Notes under the pieces: generated by a model
What the model was told of the DNA's origin: nothing
The model's database searches: none
Seen by the model: only the letters and a program-made list of their open reading frames with translations
Shown here: piece by piece, positions 48,277 through 61,528 of the stretch
Position numbering within the stretch: the first letter of the stretch is position 1
Layout: each line of letters begins with the position of its first letter
Assembly (NCBI GenBank): GCA_963662155.1
Contig: OY759269.1
Location: forward strand, 11,220,574-11,284,573
DNA: 64,000 nucleotides
Direction of reading: 5' to 3'
Source: Lamellibrachia columna
Lineage: Eukaryota > Annelida > Polychaeta > Sabellida > Siboglinidae
Translations under genes and position numbers: made by a program

Positions 48277-50897
48277 CATTTAGTTTTCATCGTAGCTTCG
48301 GGTTTGCATCACACATGTCGAAGTGTCGAAGGTAATAAGACTTCTACAGCATATAGTATTATGTGTGCGTGTATTTACTGTATGTGTAGTTAATTATCTC
48401 GGTTAAGTCTTGTTGCGCGGAGAAGGCGACTTATTATCTTAGTCGGTGATGTTCTCTTTAGGTTCTGTCTATTATATTCTTGTTGTTGTTCCTTGCAGCC
48501 AACGACCCAGTCATGGTGCGAATGGCGTTGCTGAAGGGATTGATCGTTGCCGAGACGCTCGCGGAGGATGCCCGTGAGACGCTCTCACCTTTCGCCAACC
48601 TCCTGGATAGGATTCAGGACGGTACGTGTTTCCAACGGCATGTCCGGCAATAGATACACCTAGCCCCCATAGCTTCTTTCGATAAAATATTTACAAAGTT
48701 TCGTCGGCAAATTTCGTCACATGACCGCCACACCGGAATAAAATGCATTACCAAGCAATACAAGCAAATTACAGTTTGGCCGTGAGTTCCTCGATTCACA
48801 ATGGCCATCCGATATTTTTGCATTGCAGTCTTAATTTCCTCTTTCCCAAGCCTGTGAGGTGTGTGACTTTCCAAGCCAATCGAGACACTGACTCGTTCTC
48901 GCTCCTGTGTATTGTAGCAGTGGCCGGCGAAACGCATCGTTCGCTCTCTGATTGTAACTAAGAGTGTTGGTGACTCCCCATCGTGTTTACTCGTTAGTGA
49001 CTTGATGGCTCCAGTGCCGTCCATGCTTCTGCTTTACGCAACCTTATATCCTCTGCTGAACTTTCCATCCGGTCCTAAATTCCTGAAGTCATTTATTTCT
49101 TCAAAGTCTAGTTCCCACTTCTCTTGAAGATACTTGCTTTTTTATGAATGAAAGCCATATATTTTGTTTTCCCAGCTTTAATTACTTGGACTTAAGATCT
49201 ATTAAAATAAAATGTTCTGACATGATTCTACACATTGTATGCAACGTAAATATACCGTCCATCACTGGTCGACAACGATTTATATCGATGTCTTCAAAAA
49301 TGATATCATCATGATCAGAGAAGGTATATCATCACGAAAGTGGCCTTTTCAGTCAAAGCGGTGCATCGTGATGATTAAAGGGGTCTTTGAACCAATATAT
49401 CCCATTTAAAATAGCTTGTCAGATATTGCTAACCTGAACATGAAAACAATTTGCTAGATAAGATATAATATTATTATTTATTGTAACTTAAATATAAGGC
49501 TAATGTGTACGTTAAATCTGCATTTTTAATCCCTGTCTTGGAAGTGAAATAACTGAAGTATGCAGTAGATAAGGTTTCTTAATTAGAGCAGTATACCTGC
49601 CATTTATAAAGTTGATGTTATAAATGCAAGTTTGAAAAGTACGGTAACTTAATATAACAACTCACGCATGTGCTAAGAATGTGCCAAGAATGCTGGTGTC
49701 TGTACAGGTGTACACGACAGCACCTCGCCGGACATACCCTTCCCGAGCTCCGCCATGCCGGACCCCTACTTCTCGATCCCCGCCACGTCTGACACCTAAT
49801 TCTCGATCCCCGCCACGTCTGACACCTACTTCTCGAGCCCCGCCACGTCTGACACCTACTTCTCGATCCCCGCCACGTCTGACACCTACTTCTCGATCCC
49901 CGCCACGTCTGACACCTACTTCTCGATCCCCGCCACGTCTGACACCTACTTCTCGATCCCCGCCACGTCTAACACCTACTTCTCGATCCCCGCCACGTCT
50001 AACACCTACTTCTCGATCCCCGCCACGTCTGACACCTACTTCTCGAGCCCCGCCACGTCTGACACCTACTTATCGATTCCCGCCACGTCTGACACCTACT
50101 TATCGAGCCCCGCCACGTCTGACACCTACTTCTCGATCCCCGCCACGTCTAACACCTACTTCTCGAGCCCCGCCACGTCTGACACCTACTTCTCGAGCCC
50201 CGCCACGTCTGACACCTATTTCTCGAGCCCCGCCACGTCTGACACCTACTTATCGATTCCCGCCACGTCTGACACCTACTTATCGAGCCCCTCCACGTCT
50301 GACACCTACTTCTCGAGCCCCGCCACGTCTGACACCTACTTCTCGATTCCCGCCACGTCTGACACCTACTTATCGAGCCCCGCCACGTCTGACACCTACT
50401 TCTCGATTCCCGCCACGTCTGACACCTACTTATCGAGCCCCGCCACGTCTGATGCCGATTTTTCCGAATCTGTGGATAGAAAAGAATCTGTCCGCTCCAG
50501 CAGCGAAGAATCTTCCGGCTCAGACAGCGAAGAATCATACGGCGCTGGCAGCGATGTAACCGTCTCTGACAGCGATGTAACCGTCTCTGACATCGATGTA
50601 ACCGTCTCTGACAGCAATGTAACCGTCTCTGACAGCGATGTAACCGTCTCTGACAGCGATGTAACCGTCTCTGACAGCGATGTAACCGTCTCTGACAGCG
50701 ATGTAACCGTCTCTGACAGCGATGTAACCGTCTCTGACAGCGATGTAACCATCTCTGACAGCGATGTAACCGTCTCTGATAGCGATGGACCCGGCCCCAC
50801 AAGTGATCCGAACACACCCTTGACCATCTCGACCAACATGAAGAAGGCATTGACCCTCATTGCCCGCCTGCTAAAGAATCGCAAAGCCAAGAAATAG
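43610..50897 (+). CDS. Unrecognised multi-exon gene with phase-1 exons, copy A2
   Basis: All exons of the A1 gene are present with intact splice sites: 43,610-43,717, 44,319-44,435, about 45,919-46,005, 47,993-48,109, 48,499-48,621 and a terminal exon from 49,708. Over the five internal exons I count six amino-acid replacements and one silent change relative to A1, so there is no sign of strong protein conservation between copies. The same TAA in the second terminal repeat is present (49,797-49,799). Either both copies make a protein that ends there, or the gene was damaged before duplication. Function unknown. Confidence 0.6.
44319..44435 (+). CDS. A-gene exon b, copy A2
   Basis: Same borders as 8,519-8,635. 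Carries Thr and Arg at the two replaced sites; the Arg falls in the hydrophobic end segment. Confidence 0.7.
45734..45878. repeat. (ATGT)n microsatellite, A2
   Basis: About 36 units; same position as in A1. Confidence 0.95.
45919..46005 (+). CDS. A-gene exon c, copy A2
   Basis: Frame EERRVMCVTHNVGELIQAFE; same NAGNAG acceptor uncertainty as in A1. Confidence 0.55.
46668..47283 (+). repeat. 56-bp array of splice-site-bearing units, 11 copies, A2
   Basis: Exactly 11 units of 56 bp (616 bp). The acceptor is present in every unit and the donor in all but the last. Sequence variants (aggtca, agatca, agcaca) keep the phase-1 frame open. Confidence 0.9.
47437..47675. repeat. 19-bp minisatellite, about 13 copies, A2
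   Basis: Same unit as 12,112-12,218. Three minus-strand frames of the type SAPTTRVSPYDSCQPLRLV are repeat artefacts. Confidence 0.92.
47993..48109 (+). CDS. A-gene exon d, copy A2
   Basis: Same borders as 12,535-12,651; Leu replaces Phe at the fourth codon. Confidence 0.7.
48499..48621 (+). CDS. A-gene exon e, copy A2
   Basis: Identical to 13,032-13,154. Confidence 0.7.
49708..50897 (+). CDS. A-gene terminal exon with coding repeats, A2
   Basis: The frame runs 396 codons against 453 in A1, a loss of five 30-bp units and one 21-bp unit that keeps the frame. The TAA at 49,797-49,799 matches the A1 stop. The C-terminal segment GPGPTSDPNTPLTISTNMKK and the basic tail are the same in both. Confidence 0.6.
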
Positions 50898-51102
50898 CGC
50901 AGTCTGGCCCGAAGTAACACCACACTTATACAACACCCAGTTACCCTTTTAATTCGATCTAACTGCATTGCGGCTTGATTTCCAAGTTTGTTGCAGCGAC
51001 ACACACCCTTGTCTTGAATTATAAGCCTCTTATTAACATTTTATTGCGTCGTTGACGGTGACATTGACGGTTCAATCCAGTGCGAAATACGCGAGCTGTG
51101 TG

Positions 51103-51108
51103 AATAAA
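51103..51108 (+). terminator. Polyadenylation signal of the A gene, A2
   Basis: AATAAA in the same context as 15,801. Confidence 0.5.
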
Positions 51109-51699
51109 ATAATCGTTTAGTCGTGTGTAACGTTTTCCACTTGAGCATAGTTTTAGTTAATTATGCAGTTATATATTATTGGGGTCATTGCTATGCACGT
51201 GTTTGTCTAATAAACCGTACTCATCACGTAAGACTTGTGTTTGTCAAGTGAATATGGCGATTGTTAACTGATATTCGACAGGATGCGTCATAATGTCGTT
51301 CCACATACACGCATGCACACACCCGAGCACGCACACGCGGACGCACGCGCGGACGCACGCACGCACACACACACACACTTTTTATCTCAACATAATCTAC
51401 TGAAACTACCAGATTCACAATAAGCAGCATAGAATAGCTTTCCCAGCAAACTTAAACTTGGTGTAGTTTCTCTTAATTTCCTGGTTGCTACAAAAGTCGC
51501 CAAAGTACAACAACCTTATAGTACTTAATATTTGTTCACACCACCCACCCCACCCATCCATGTATGTAAGTACGTACGTACGTATGTACGTATATGCATA
51601 TACATCAATGTGCATTAATGAATACCATTTACATTCGTTAGGTGCCTATGGGATTCGTTTGTTCCGCGACACATGGAGACGACCAAACCACCCGCCACC

Positions 51700-52560
51700 A
51701 ACACGTAATGATACACATCATGGTGACGACCAAACCATCAGCCAACAACACGTAATGATACACATCACGGTGACGACCAAACCACCAGCCAACAACACGT
51801 AACGATACACATCATGGTGACGACCAAACCACCAGCCAACAACACGTAACGATACACATCATGGTGACGACCAAACCACCCGCCACCAACACGTAATGAT
51901 ACACATCATGGTGACGACCAAACCACCAGCCAACAACACATAATGATACACATCATGGTGACGACCAAACCACCAGCCAACAACACGTAACGATACACAT
52001 CATTGTGACGACCAAACCACCAGCCAACAACACGTAACGATACACATCATGGTGACGACCAAACCACCCGCCACCAACACGTAATGATACACATCATGGT
52101 GACGACCAAACCACCAGCCAACAACACGTAATGATACACATCATGGTGACGACCAAACCACCAGCCAACAACACGTAATGATACACATCATGGTGACGAC
52201 CAAACCACCAGCCAACAACACGTAATGATACACATCATGGTGACGACCAAACCACCAGCCAACAACACGTAACGATACACATCATGGTGATGACCAAACC
52301 ACCAGCCAAAAACACGTAATGATACACATCATGGTGACGACCAAACCACCAGCCAACAACACGTAATTATACACATCATGGTGACGACCAAACCACCAGC
52401 CAACAACACGTAATGATACACATAATTTTGACGACCAAACCACCAGCCAACAACACGTAATGATACACATCATGGTGACGACCAAACCACCAGCCAACAA
52501 CACGTAATGATACACATCATGTTGACGACCAAACCACCAGCCACCAACCCGTAATGCTAC
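51700..52560. repeat. 47-bp minisatellite, 18 copies, A2
   Basis: Expanded version of the A1 array. A variant cccgccacc recurs at about 51,691, 51,879 and 52,067, exactly 188 bp apart, which shows a four-unit higher-order repeat. Confidence 0.93.
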
Positions 52561-54095
52561 ACGTTTTTTGGACTTCGAAAACGGTGCTGGTTGGACGTCG
52601 ATGACTCCATTCATCCACAGCTTGGCGGCCTGTTCCTCCCAGCAGCCTCACCCAGCAGCAGTTGGATATATGTGCCGCAGCTTGGTCGTGCGAGCAGCTT
52701 CATGTGATTGGTGTCTAATTTATTCAGAGCACATGGAGACGTCATGCAGTCGTGAACAAAAGAGCTTCATGAGCCCAAGTGTGTGCGTAGCATGTCGCAG
52801 TGTGTGCCATTGGGTTCCCAGAGTAGGCCGTCTCCCAACAGGTGTTAATGCCAGCATCTGACATCATGTGTCTTATTGAACCCGTGCAGGTCATCACAAA
52901 ATGAAAGCCTCAGGATGACCCCTTCAAATTGTGGAAAGGAGAGCGCTACCCCAACTGATGTACAGTGGCTGGTCAAACGTGACCAATTTACACTTCTGTC
53001 ACAGATTGTCACTCTCCTTCTTGGCATAGTGCCTTGCTGAGATTATCGTGTTTGACTGGGTTGGAGTGCGATTTATAAAGGAGAATGGCGCAGTGCTGGC
53101 CTTCTCATACTCTCCAGTGTAGTTGGCTGTCTGCATGAGGTCAGTCCAGGACGGATGAGAAGGGAGACTGAGGAAGAAGCCAGTCATCCCCATGAGGTCA
53201 GTCCAGGACGGATGAGAAGGAAAGTGAGGTAGAAGCCGTCCACAAGTTACCAGGTTGACGCCTCTCATCTTCAACTTACAAAGAGGTTCAGGAAGATGGA
53301 GGGGCTCGAACACCACATATTTCCACCCCGGTGTGGCTCCCTTTTTGTAGTACTTCAACGGAATCTTCTTGTAGCTGCCAACGACTGAGGCTGCCTCGAC
53401 CTTCGTCGAATGCTGAAGTGGAACACTGCTTGGAAATGAGGTGTCCTCGCCGCTATTACCACCAATCACATAGAAAGTTCCATGCCCTGCTGTAGTAGCA
53501 TTGTTGACGTCAGCATTGTCAGCAAGGCCTCCACAGAGTCCGACAGGGGAGAAGAGTTCCTACATCTGCGCATTTACCAGCTTCACCACCTCATTACCTC
53601 TCAGCTAACACAGGACTGCTGAGTATGTCGATCTACCCTAGCGACCCGTACATCTTGTGGATAAACGTACTTCGTGTGGTTAAAGCAAGTAAAGGGGGAG
53701 AAATGTACGATCTTGGGCGGCATGCAGCTATGATGGCCTGACTAATAGCTGCACACTTCCTCGTCACAGACATGCTGTCCAAGTTCTGGGGGTGATGACA
53801 CGTTGGTTGAACCTTTGAATTGTAGTTGTAGGAGCAGACTAACAAGAGACTCACTGCTGCTTATAGCAGGAAACACATACGTTTCATGTGCAGTATTCTT
53901 AAACGTGTTCCTGACTAACATAACTGCTATTTCAATAATATCGACCTCCGATTGTCCGTTCTTTTGTGCAGCCCATTTCTTGTTCTGAATGCGGCAAGCT
54001 TTATCTCGAAAGCAGACCACACCCGATAGATCACTGAGACATGTCACAACAATGTCAAATGCGTATCTGGCTTCGAGCTTATGTTTCAATCAAGT
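52561..54095 (-). pseudogene. Unrecognised degenerate coding remnant, A2
   Basis: Better preserved than the A1 copy: a 156-codon frame (52,999-53,469) runs through GGNSGEDTSF, YYKKGATPGWKYVVFEPLHL, MRGVNLVTCGRLLPHFPSHP and NRTPTQSNTIISARHYAKK. A second frame of 115 codons lies at 53,742-54,089. The frame upstream of 53,469 continues for about 30 codons to a stop. No family recognised; the presence of two separate open stretches in both copies suggests a former gene. Confidence 0.4.
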
Positions 54096-56057
54096 ACGAC
54101 ACAACGTGGCTGACTGTTTTACTGTTTTACTCTACTCTAACCTTTTTCTGCGGCTTCACGCATGCTTAGAGTCGAAAATGAAATAAACGCATGTTCTGAT
54201 GATTGTTGATGTTTTAGTTGTGTCATTTGGATAGAGCATGGCGGAAAACCCTGCCCTAGACACCAACATTTTCCCTCTAGAATAAGTGGTTCAGAAGTGG
54301 TTCATCTTGGACGCCATCTTGGACGCCATCTTGAATTCTGCGTTTAGCGCAGGTTGGATTCATGAGGATTTTTAGTTTAGTATGTTACTATAGACCCTTT
54401 CAGGGATCCGAGGTGCAAAAATCAGCTTTTTGTATTGAACCTTTAGGTTCCATGTTAGTTTTGCCTAAGACTCACTTTTGGACTATGTACGTAATAACTA
54501 CAAATAATTCGAGTATTCATAGAAAGGGTAACAGCAGGGTGAATTTATAAAAAAATAAAACTGTGACGACCTCACGTGGTGGTCGTAGATAAACCCCTGA
54601 AAGTTTTGGCGCCTGAGATGCAAAGCGTCTAGGAGGAGTAGCATACGATACATGCAAACATACATATACACGAACACACAAAGACGCAAAGACACAAACA
54701 CACAAAAACACAAGCACACAAACACACAAAAACACAAGCACACAAACATACACTTGCTGGATTATCGTAGGATATAATTACGTGCATCATACACTTGCTC
54801 CAAATCAAATGCATTCAGTGCTTGCACCTCTTCGCCCACGGTTCATACGACAATCGACACATTCGTAATTGATTAACTAATAATGATGTTTAGTCATTCA
54901 TTTTGCCTTCCTATATTAAATACATATTAATTAACCGCCGTTATCTTGATATTATGATGATAGGTTCCTGGCAATTGGTAGACATGCTAGCTAATGGGTA
55001 CAAATTTGTTATTTAGTTTTTGGTGGAATTAACGAACAAACTATTAGATTATTATTGACCGGTTCGGTCAAAATTCGGCGAAGAAATAACAAAGGAGGTC
55101 CAGCTCTATATATTGTAGCATAAGGCTATTCAGCCGGCAACGACTCCACTGTTCGACACACATATTAATAGAACATAGCGATGGACTGTCACATTATTTA
55201 TTGGTTGAAGAGTTGTTCTTCAGGCTTTAATCTTGACGATGTTGTTCATACTTTGCTGATTTATTGATCAATTTACGTATTGGCGGATGGAAAAGTGTTG
55301 TGGTCTATTATAGAAATCACTCATATTGCTCATTTGTGGAGATATATCAGAAGAGCATTACTTCTGATAGACGGCGATAAACAAATGGAACAAATTATTT
55401 TTACCCATATTAGTTTAAACCTAGCGACGAGAAGGAATCCACACATAAGATACATATTGTAAGACTAGTCTTCTTTCCGTTACTAGCAGAATATTCGGCC
55501 GTGTTGTGGTGAATCATTTGAACGAAGTTGCGGAGGATTGTCTAGCTTAACGCTTACATACGATCTTTCAGTGATGTCAACATCCATTACACGCGACAAG
55601 AAGGTCAACAAATAAGGCTTTGTAACAAGCATATTTTGTAGTTCGAAATAATCCACCAGATGGAGGAGTGGTACAGTTGGACCCTGACAGACACGTAACA
55701 TGAATGAATGGTCACCAAGAGCCAAGAACCTCACAGAACCGCGAGAAATGGAACTATGACAGCAGTAGGAACGCACAATTCCCTGTTGTTAATTGGTGCA
55801 ACCTCTCTTGACGAATCGTCCGTTGCCGTTTCAATATGATACCTATTACATTATTACTAGTATTACAACGTTACATCAGCATGACAACCATTGTCCGCTA
55901 TAGAAAAAACGATTGCTGGTGGTATTATGTGGAATCGCGTTAGATGCTTTCGTACGCACGTATGCGAGCGTGTGTGCGTGCGTGTATGCGCGCGTGCGCG
56001 CCAGAGTGAAAAACGTTGATTGTAACTTATTGCTATACAATGTGTCAACGTACAACT
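54096..56057. other. Unassigned, A2
   Basis: Counterpart of 18,231-20,147, with an ACACAA-type repeat at 54,650-54,752. No gene supported. Confidence 0.5.
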
Positions 56058-56349
56058 ATGCCAACGTGGTCCGTTCTGCGTACAGTTTCACACGTTAGAG
56101 AACACGTCCTACCGTTCTATGCCAACGTGGTCCGTTCTGCGCGCAGTTTCACACGTTAGAGAACAGGTCCTCCCGTTCTATGCCAACGTGGTCCGTTCTG
56201 CGCGCAGTTTCACACGTTAGAGAACACGTCCTCCCGTTCTATCCCAACGTGGTCCGTTCTGCGTTCAGTTTCACACGTTAGAGAACACGTCCTCCCGTTC
56301 TATACCAACGTGGTCCGTTCTGCGTTCAGTTTCACACGTTAGAGAACAG
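56058..56349. repeat. 61-bp minisatellite, about 5 copies, A2
   Basis: Same unit as 20,148-20,494. Confidence 0.92.
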
Positions 56350-56789
56350 TATAGAACAGTAGAACATCCACATTAGAGTTAGTATTGATCGTGTAATAAT
56401 CACCTGATCATCACATAATTGATTTCATATGTACTGCACATGTGAACTTACCTCAACATCCTGTTTAGCAAACACAAAAAGTGGACGAAATTATAACTCA
56501 AATGAGCATTGTATATATTCGGTCCTATGCGCTACCTTTCGCGTGGTGAACTTACAACAATATGTTGACTAAACATAAAAAGTGGACGAAACTGTAACTC
56601 AAATAAACATTGTTTTTGTGGAAATACATACACTGTAGACACCCATCGGAGATTTGGTGTTAATCACCCGGGATTTGTTCGGCGATCGTTCCATTCGTTT
56701 GAGATAAAGTGTTAAAAACAAGATAAACAATGAACACAGTGCCTTCTTCACACGTAGCAGACTGTACAGTATATATGATATATTCTATA

Positions 56790-57162
56790 AATGTGTGCTG
56801 TTATTATGTGTTGTTACTGTATGTTGTTATTGTGTGTTGTTATTGTGTGATGTTATTAGGTGTTGTTATTATGTGTGGTTACTGTGTGGTGTTATTCTGT
56901 GGTGTTATTATGTTTTATTATTGTGTGCTCTTATTGTGTGTTGTTATTGCGTGCTGTTATTTGGTGTTATTATTGTGTGTGGTTATTGTGTGGTGTCATA
57001 GTGTTTTGTTATTGTGTGTTGTTATTGTATGTTGTCATTGTGTGGTGTTGTGGTGCGGTGTTATTGTGCTGTGTTATTATGTGGTGTTATTGTGTGTTGT
57101 TATTGTGTGGCGTTATTGTGTGTTGCTGTTTTGTGTCGTTATTGTGTGTTGTTATTTTCACA
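56790..57162. repeat. TGTGTTGTTAT-type low-complexity tract
   Basis: Irregular 10-12 bp units of Tgtgttgttat. It fills the space between the A2 breakpoint and the SLC13 stop, so may be part of that gene's 3'UTR. The Cys/Tyr/Val-rich frame at 56,730-57,488 is an artefact of the repeat. Confidence 0.8.
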
Positions 57163-57243
57163 GTGTCAGGCGTCGTTTCCACTTCGGAGCACGCACCACA
57201 TCAACGCTAATTAGCGCAAACGAAGACTGCGCATGTCTCGCAC

Positions 57244-57387
57244 TCATACTGGCGCAACAGAAGTGTTGTTCGCGACTCCGGTCTCCCAAGGCAATTTGTC
57301 GAGTTCGAAATAGGACATGGCCCACGTATTTGTCGCGATCGTCACCACGACCACGCAGAGGATGTTCATCACGACACCCGCCTTGGC
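57244..57387 (-). CDS. SLC13: SLC13 terminal exon
   Basis: Acceptor tttgaacag; 47 codons plus TGA, phase 0. Reads AKAGVVMNILCVVVVTIATN and ends NNTSVAPV. Ends in a possible N-glycosylation site (NNTS), as is common near the C-terminus of this family. Confidence 0.9.
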   Translation of the reverse strand, partial: AKAGVVMNILCVVVVTIATNTWAMSYFELDKLPWETGVANNTSVAPV

Positions 57388-57738
57388 CTGTTCAAACGAG
57401 AACATTGATTGTACGTTATGAAAGCGTAGTTTCCTATTTATTTCGTACCACTCAACGACGCGTCACACACAAGAGGAACGGCTCGTAGATGGCGGTAGTG
57501 TTGAATTAGTGAATGAATGTGATAGCTAGTTAAACAAATGTGATAGCTAGTTAAACAAATGTGATAGCTAGTTAAACAAATGTGATAGCTAGTTAAACAA
57601 ATTCACACTTGCTAACGCGCGCCACTGCTGATGCATGCACTAAAGCACAAACACATGTACGCACACGCGCACACACGCACACACCGCACACTGTGTGCAC
57701 ACCGAACACCGCACACCGCACACCGCACACCGTACACA

Positions 57739-57834
<96 letters not shown>

Positions 57835-60800
57835 CACACACACTTAAACGCTTAAACGTTAAACGCTTATATCGCCGATATTAGTAGCAATACACACCAT
57901 ATCCGTCACTTTCAGGTATCCATTGGCGAATACGATCGCATTTGGCGCCGTAGCGACGGGCAGCATGAACGCGAACGAAGCTGCAATGACTCCAGGCAAC
58001 ATAAGGTAGAGCGGATTCATTCCAACCTTCTCAGACTGCAACAGACACATCACATGCTTCACTACGTTGATACGGCATGTGTACTGAGATTTGGCAAAGT
58101 CAACTAAAAGTACACAAACATATTTACTGGTTCAATTGTTAAAGATTGCATACAACGATGTTTATTGCATTTATTTGTCTGACATAAAACGAACTTTATA
58201 CGATTTAAAACTGGCTTGTTTTACGTTATCGATAAATCATCTACTTTCGACAATATTAAGACATGGAAGATCACAACTGTAGCACGTTTGTATGGATATT
58301 ATCTTTAACCAACATAGCTTTTACAAATATAAACATTCAGTGTCGCAATGTCTAGGAAACAGTCGCCAATCGAGCTGGAAAAAAAGAAAGATGTCGTCGA
58401 TCGACAAAACCATGATTTCATGTGCTAGTGTTTTCGAATTTCCTTTTTATGCAATTTCAACAAAAGTTGAATGAATTTCGTTTTTGGAGATCTCAGCGCA
58501 GTCATCATTACATACAAGGCCGATAAGGTACAAGAAAACAATAATTTGGTTCTAATGGCAATCGGTAAAAGGTGAAAGGAAACGTGAAAGGTCAACATCA
58601 ACATGGAGAAGGAATGTTGAAGTAGACTAACTAAGGTGGAGGTCTTGGAAGATGACGGAGAAAATAGTTGGTTATCACACCAAATGGCGGGAGTTATCAC
58701 ACCAAATGGCGGGAGTTATCACACCAAATGGCGGGAGTTACTAGGTGATCTTACAAATGTTAAACTGGGGTACATAGGCGATAGGTAATAAGTAAGTTAT
58801 GGTAGTAAGATGAACACTCCAGTAGGTACCCAGATATTTACCAGATCAGCGAGTATGGGCAGCAGCAGAGACGACGTAGCGACGTTGCTAGTGAACTCCG
58901 TCAGGCCGGCCACGAGAGCAGCGACCACGCCAACCATCAGCCACGGGGGAAGACTTTGAAAGATGGCCAAACGGGTGCCAATGGCTGCCGATAGACCAGA
59001 AACCTGCGACGAATTAAATACGTACGTAAGCGCATATTCTGTTTGTTGGATATCAGATCAATGAGCTAGATATAAATTACCTAGATTATTTCATACTGTG
59101 ACCTCGATATCATTGGACATGATCAATGACATAGGTGAGTTGTACAATTCTTTACACCGAACAATTTACTGCAGGTTCTCATGTCTCATGTAGTTATACT
59201 CCAAACAGCCCAATCTTGAGCTAACGCAGGAGTTTGGACCAACGGCTTTTAGTGTCTCTTCCGAAAGACACGGGCAAAGTGGGGTGAACGAAATTGCCCA
59301 AGTTTCGAAACGGCGGAGGTGGAATCGAACCACCGTCCTCTCAATCGACAGGCGGGTGCTCTAACCATTAGACCACCGCTCCCCCTTCGCAACGTTTCTA
59401 AACGTCAGAGTTTGCAAATCGGGTTATAACGTGTCGGTCGTCTATCCTAAGATAATTAACAACGATTTGGTTAACTCTAGTTAGTTAACTCCGGGTGTAC
59501 GTCTAATATAGTTCTTTCGAAAGTAGGAATTGTGTAGTGAGACACCGAGGAATGGTGTGTCAGCACGGAGCGGGTACAACGGGGTGTAAATGGTGTGTCA
59601 GCACGGAGCGGGTACAACAGGGTGTAAATGGTGTGTCAACACGGAGCGGGTACAACGGGGTGTAAATGGTGTGTCAGCACGGAGCGGGTACAACGGGGTG
59701 TAAATGGTGTGTCAACACGGAGCGGGTACAACGGGGTGTAAATGGTGTGTCAGCACGGAGCGTGTCAACGGGGTGTAAATGGTGTGTCAGCACGGAGCGG
59801 GTACAACGGGGTGTAAATGGTGTGTCAACACGGAGCGAGTACAACGGGGTGTAGATGGTGTGTCAGCACGGAGCGGGTACAACGGGGTGTAAATGGTGTG
59901 TCAACACGGAGCGAGTACAACGGGGTGTAGATGGTGTGTCAGCACGGAGCGGGTACAACGGGGTGTAAATGCTGTGTCAACACAGAGCGGGTACAACGGG
60001 GTGTAAATGGTGTGTCAGCACGGAGCGGGTACAACGGGGTGTAAATGTTGTGTCAGCACGGAGCGGGTACAACGGGGTGTAAATGGTGTGTCAACACGGA
60101 GCGGGTACAACGGGGTGTAAATGGTGTGTCAGCACGGAGCGGGTACAACGGGGTGTAAATGGTGTGTCAGCACGGAGCGGGTACAATGGGGTGTAAATTG
60201 TGTGTCAGCACGGAGCGGGTACAACGGGGTGTAAATGGTGTGTCAGCACGGAGCGGGTACAATGGGGTGTAAATTGTGTGTCAGCACGGAGCGGGTACAA
60301 CGGGGTGTAAATGTTGTGTCAGCACGGAGCGGGTACAACGGGGTGTAAATGTTGTGTCAGCACGGAGCGGGTACAACGGGGTGTAAATGGTGTGTCAGCA
60401 CGGAGCGGGTACAACGGGGTGTAAATGGTCGTTGACTTAGTTAATAAATTAGGGGTGTTTTTTATTACGACTGAAGACCAGACCAGTCACTAGAATATTT
60501 ACTTGATCATATTCTTCTTTACATTGAATAATAATAATAATAATAATAATAACATAGTAACATTATTAATAATATTATTATTATAATTACTAAATAAGAT
60601 CCCTGCAAATGCAAAGATACATTTATTTTTCTTAGGAAAGAGGTCGCGTATTTCCAAAGACGTACTTTGCAGACGTCCGCCAAGGCGAAGCCGCCCCCGA
60701 TCAGTAGAATCACTCCCCACGGCAGTCTCGTCGTGACGGTGTGCCAGTCAAGGAGACCTAGACACGTCCACGAGTGTGTCAAACGTGTTGTATACATGTA

Positions 60801-61493
60801 TGCATTAACATAACACGTTGCTAGTGATATTGTTGCTACTGCTGCTGTCGCCGTTACTGCAGCCGTTGCTTCTTTTCCGGTATAACATACGATACCATGA
60901 CGACATGAACGGGACATAATAATAATAATATAACGAGAATAACACGCAATAATGTAAATAATGAGAATAACACGCAATAATGTAAACAAACAGACGAATG
61001 TTGCAGAAGTCGTTGACAGTGATCATGAGGCACTGACCTGGTCCGCTGTTGGTTAGACTCGGGCGCCGACTGGGCAAAGCAAAGATGAGGAAACAGACGA
61101 TCAAGGCAGCGCTGGCGTCGGTCATGTACCTACAGCCAGAACAGGGGTCGTGGGAAGGCACGTCAGGTGTGGATCAGTTAAATGTACAAAGTCTAATCGT
61201 TTCAATTGTAAAATCATGTTATATTGTATAAAGTATATGCTATATAGTATAACGTATATGCTATGTAGTATAAAGTACATGTTATATAGTATGAAGTATA
61301 TGTTATATAGTATAAAGAAAGGACAGACACAGAATGGTCAAACATCTCCTTGAGGCAACCCAGGACAGAGACCGCTAGTGACGCATAGTTGCAGAATCAC
61401 CCACTGCACCCCAACGATCGTCTCGGTCAAGGAATGAGTGAGTGGGTGAGTGGGTGGGTGGGTGGGTGGGTGGGTGGGTGGGTGGGTGGGTGG

Positions 61494-61528
<35 letters not shown>

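Larger units (their letters stand above)
36805..56768 (+). repeat. Segmental duplication copy A2
   Basis: Same-orientation copy of 1-20,920. Its right edge lies about 475 bp from the stop codon of the SLC13 gene. Confidence 0.95.

Noticed and set aside
56730..57488. 252-codon Cys/Tyr/Val-rich frame on the plus strand
   Set aside because: It reads through low-complexity repeat and then antisense to the SLC13 last exon.
59312..59386. Functional tRNA gene
   Set aside because: A and B boxes are good, but the anticodon stem does not pair properly and a SINE body follows.
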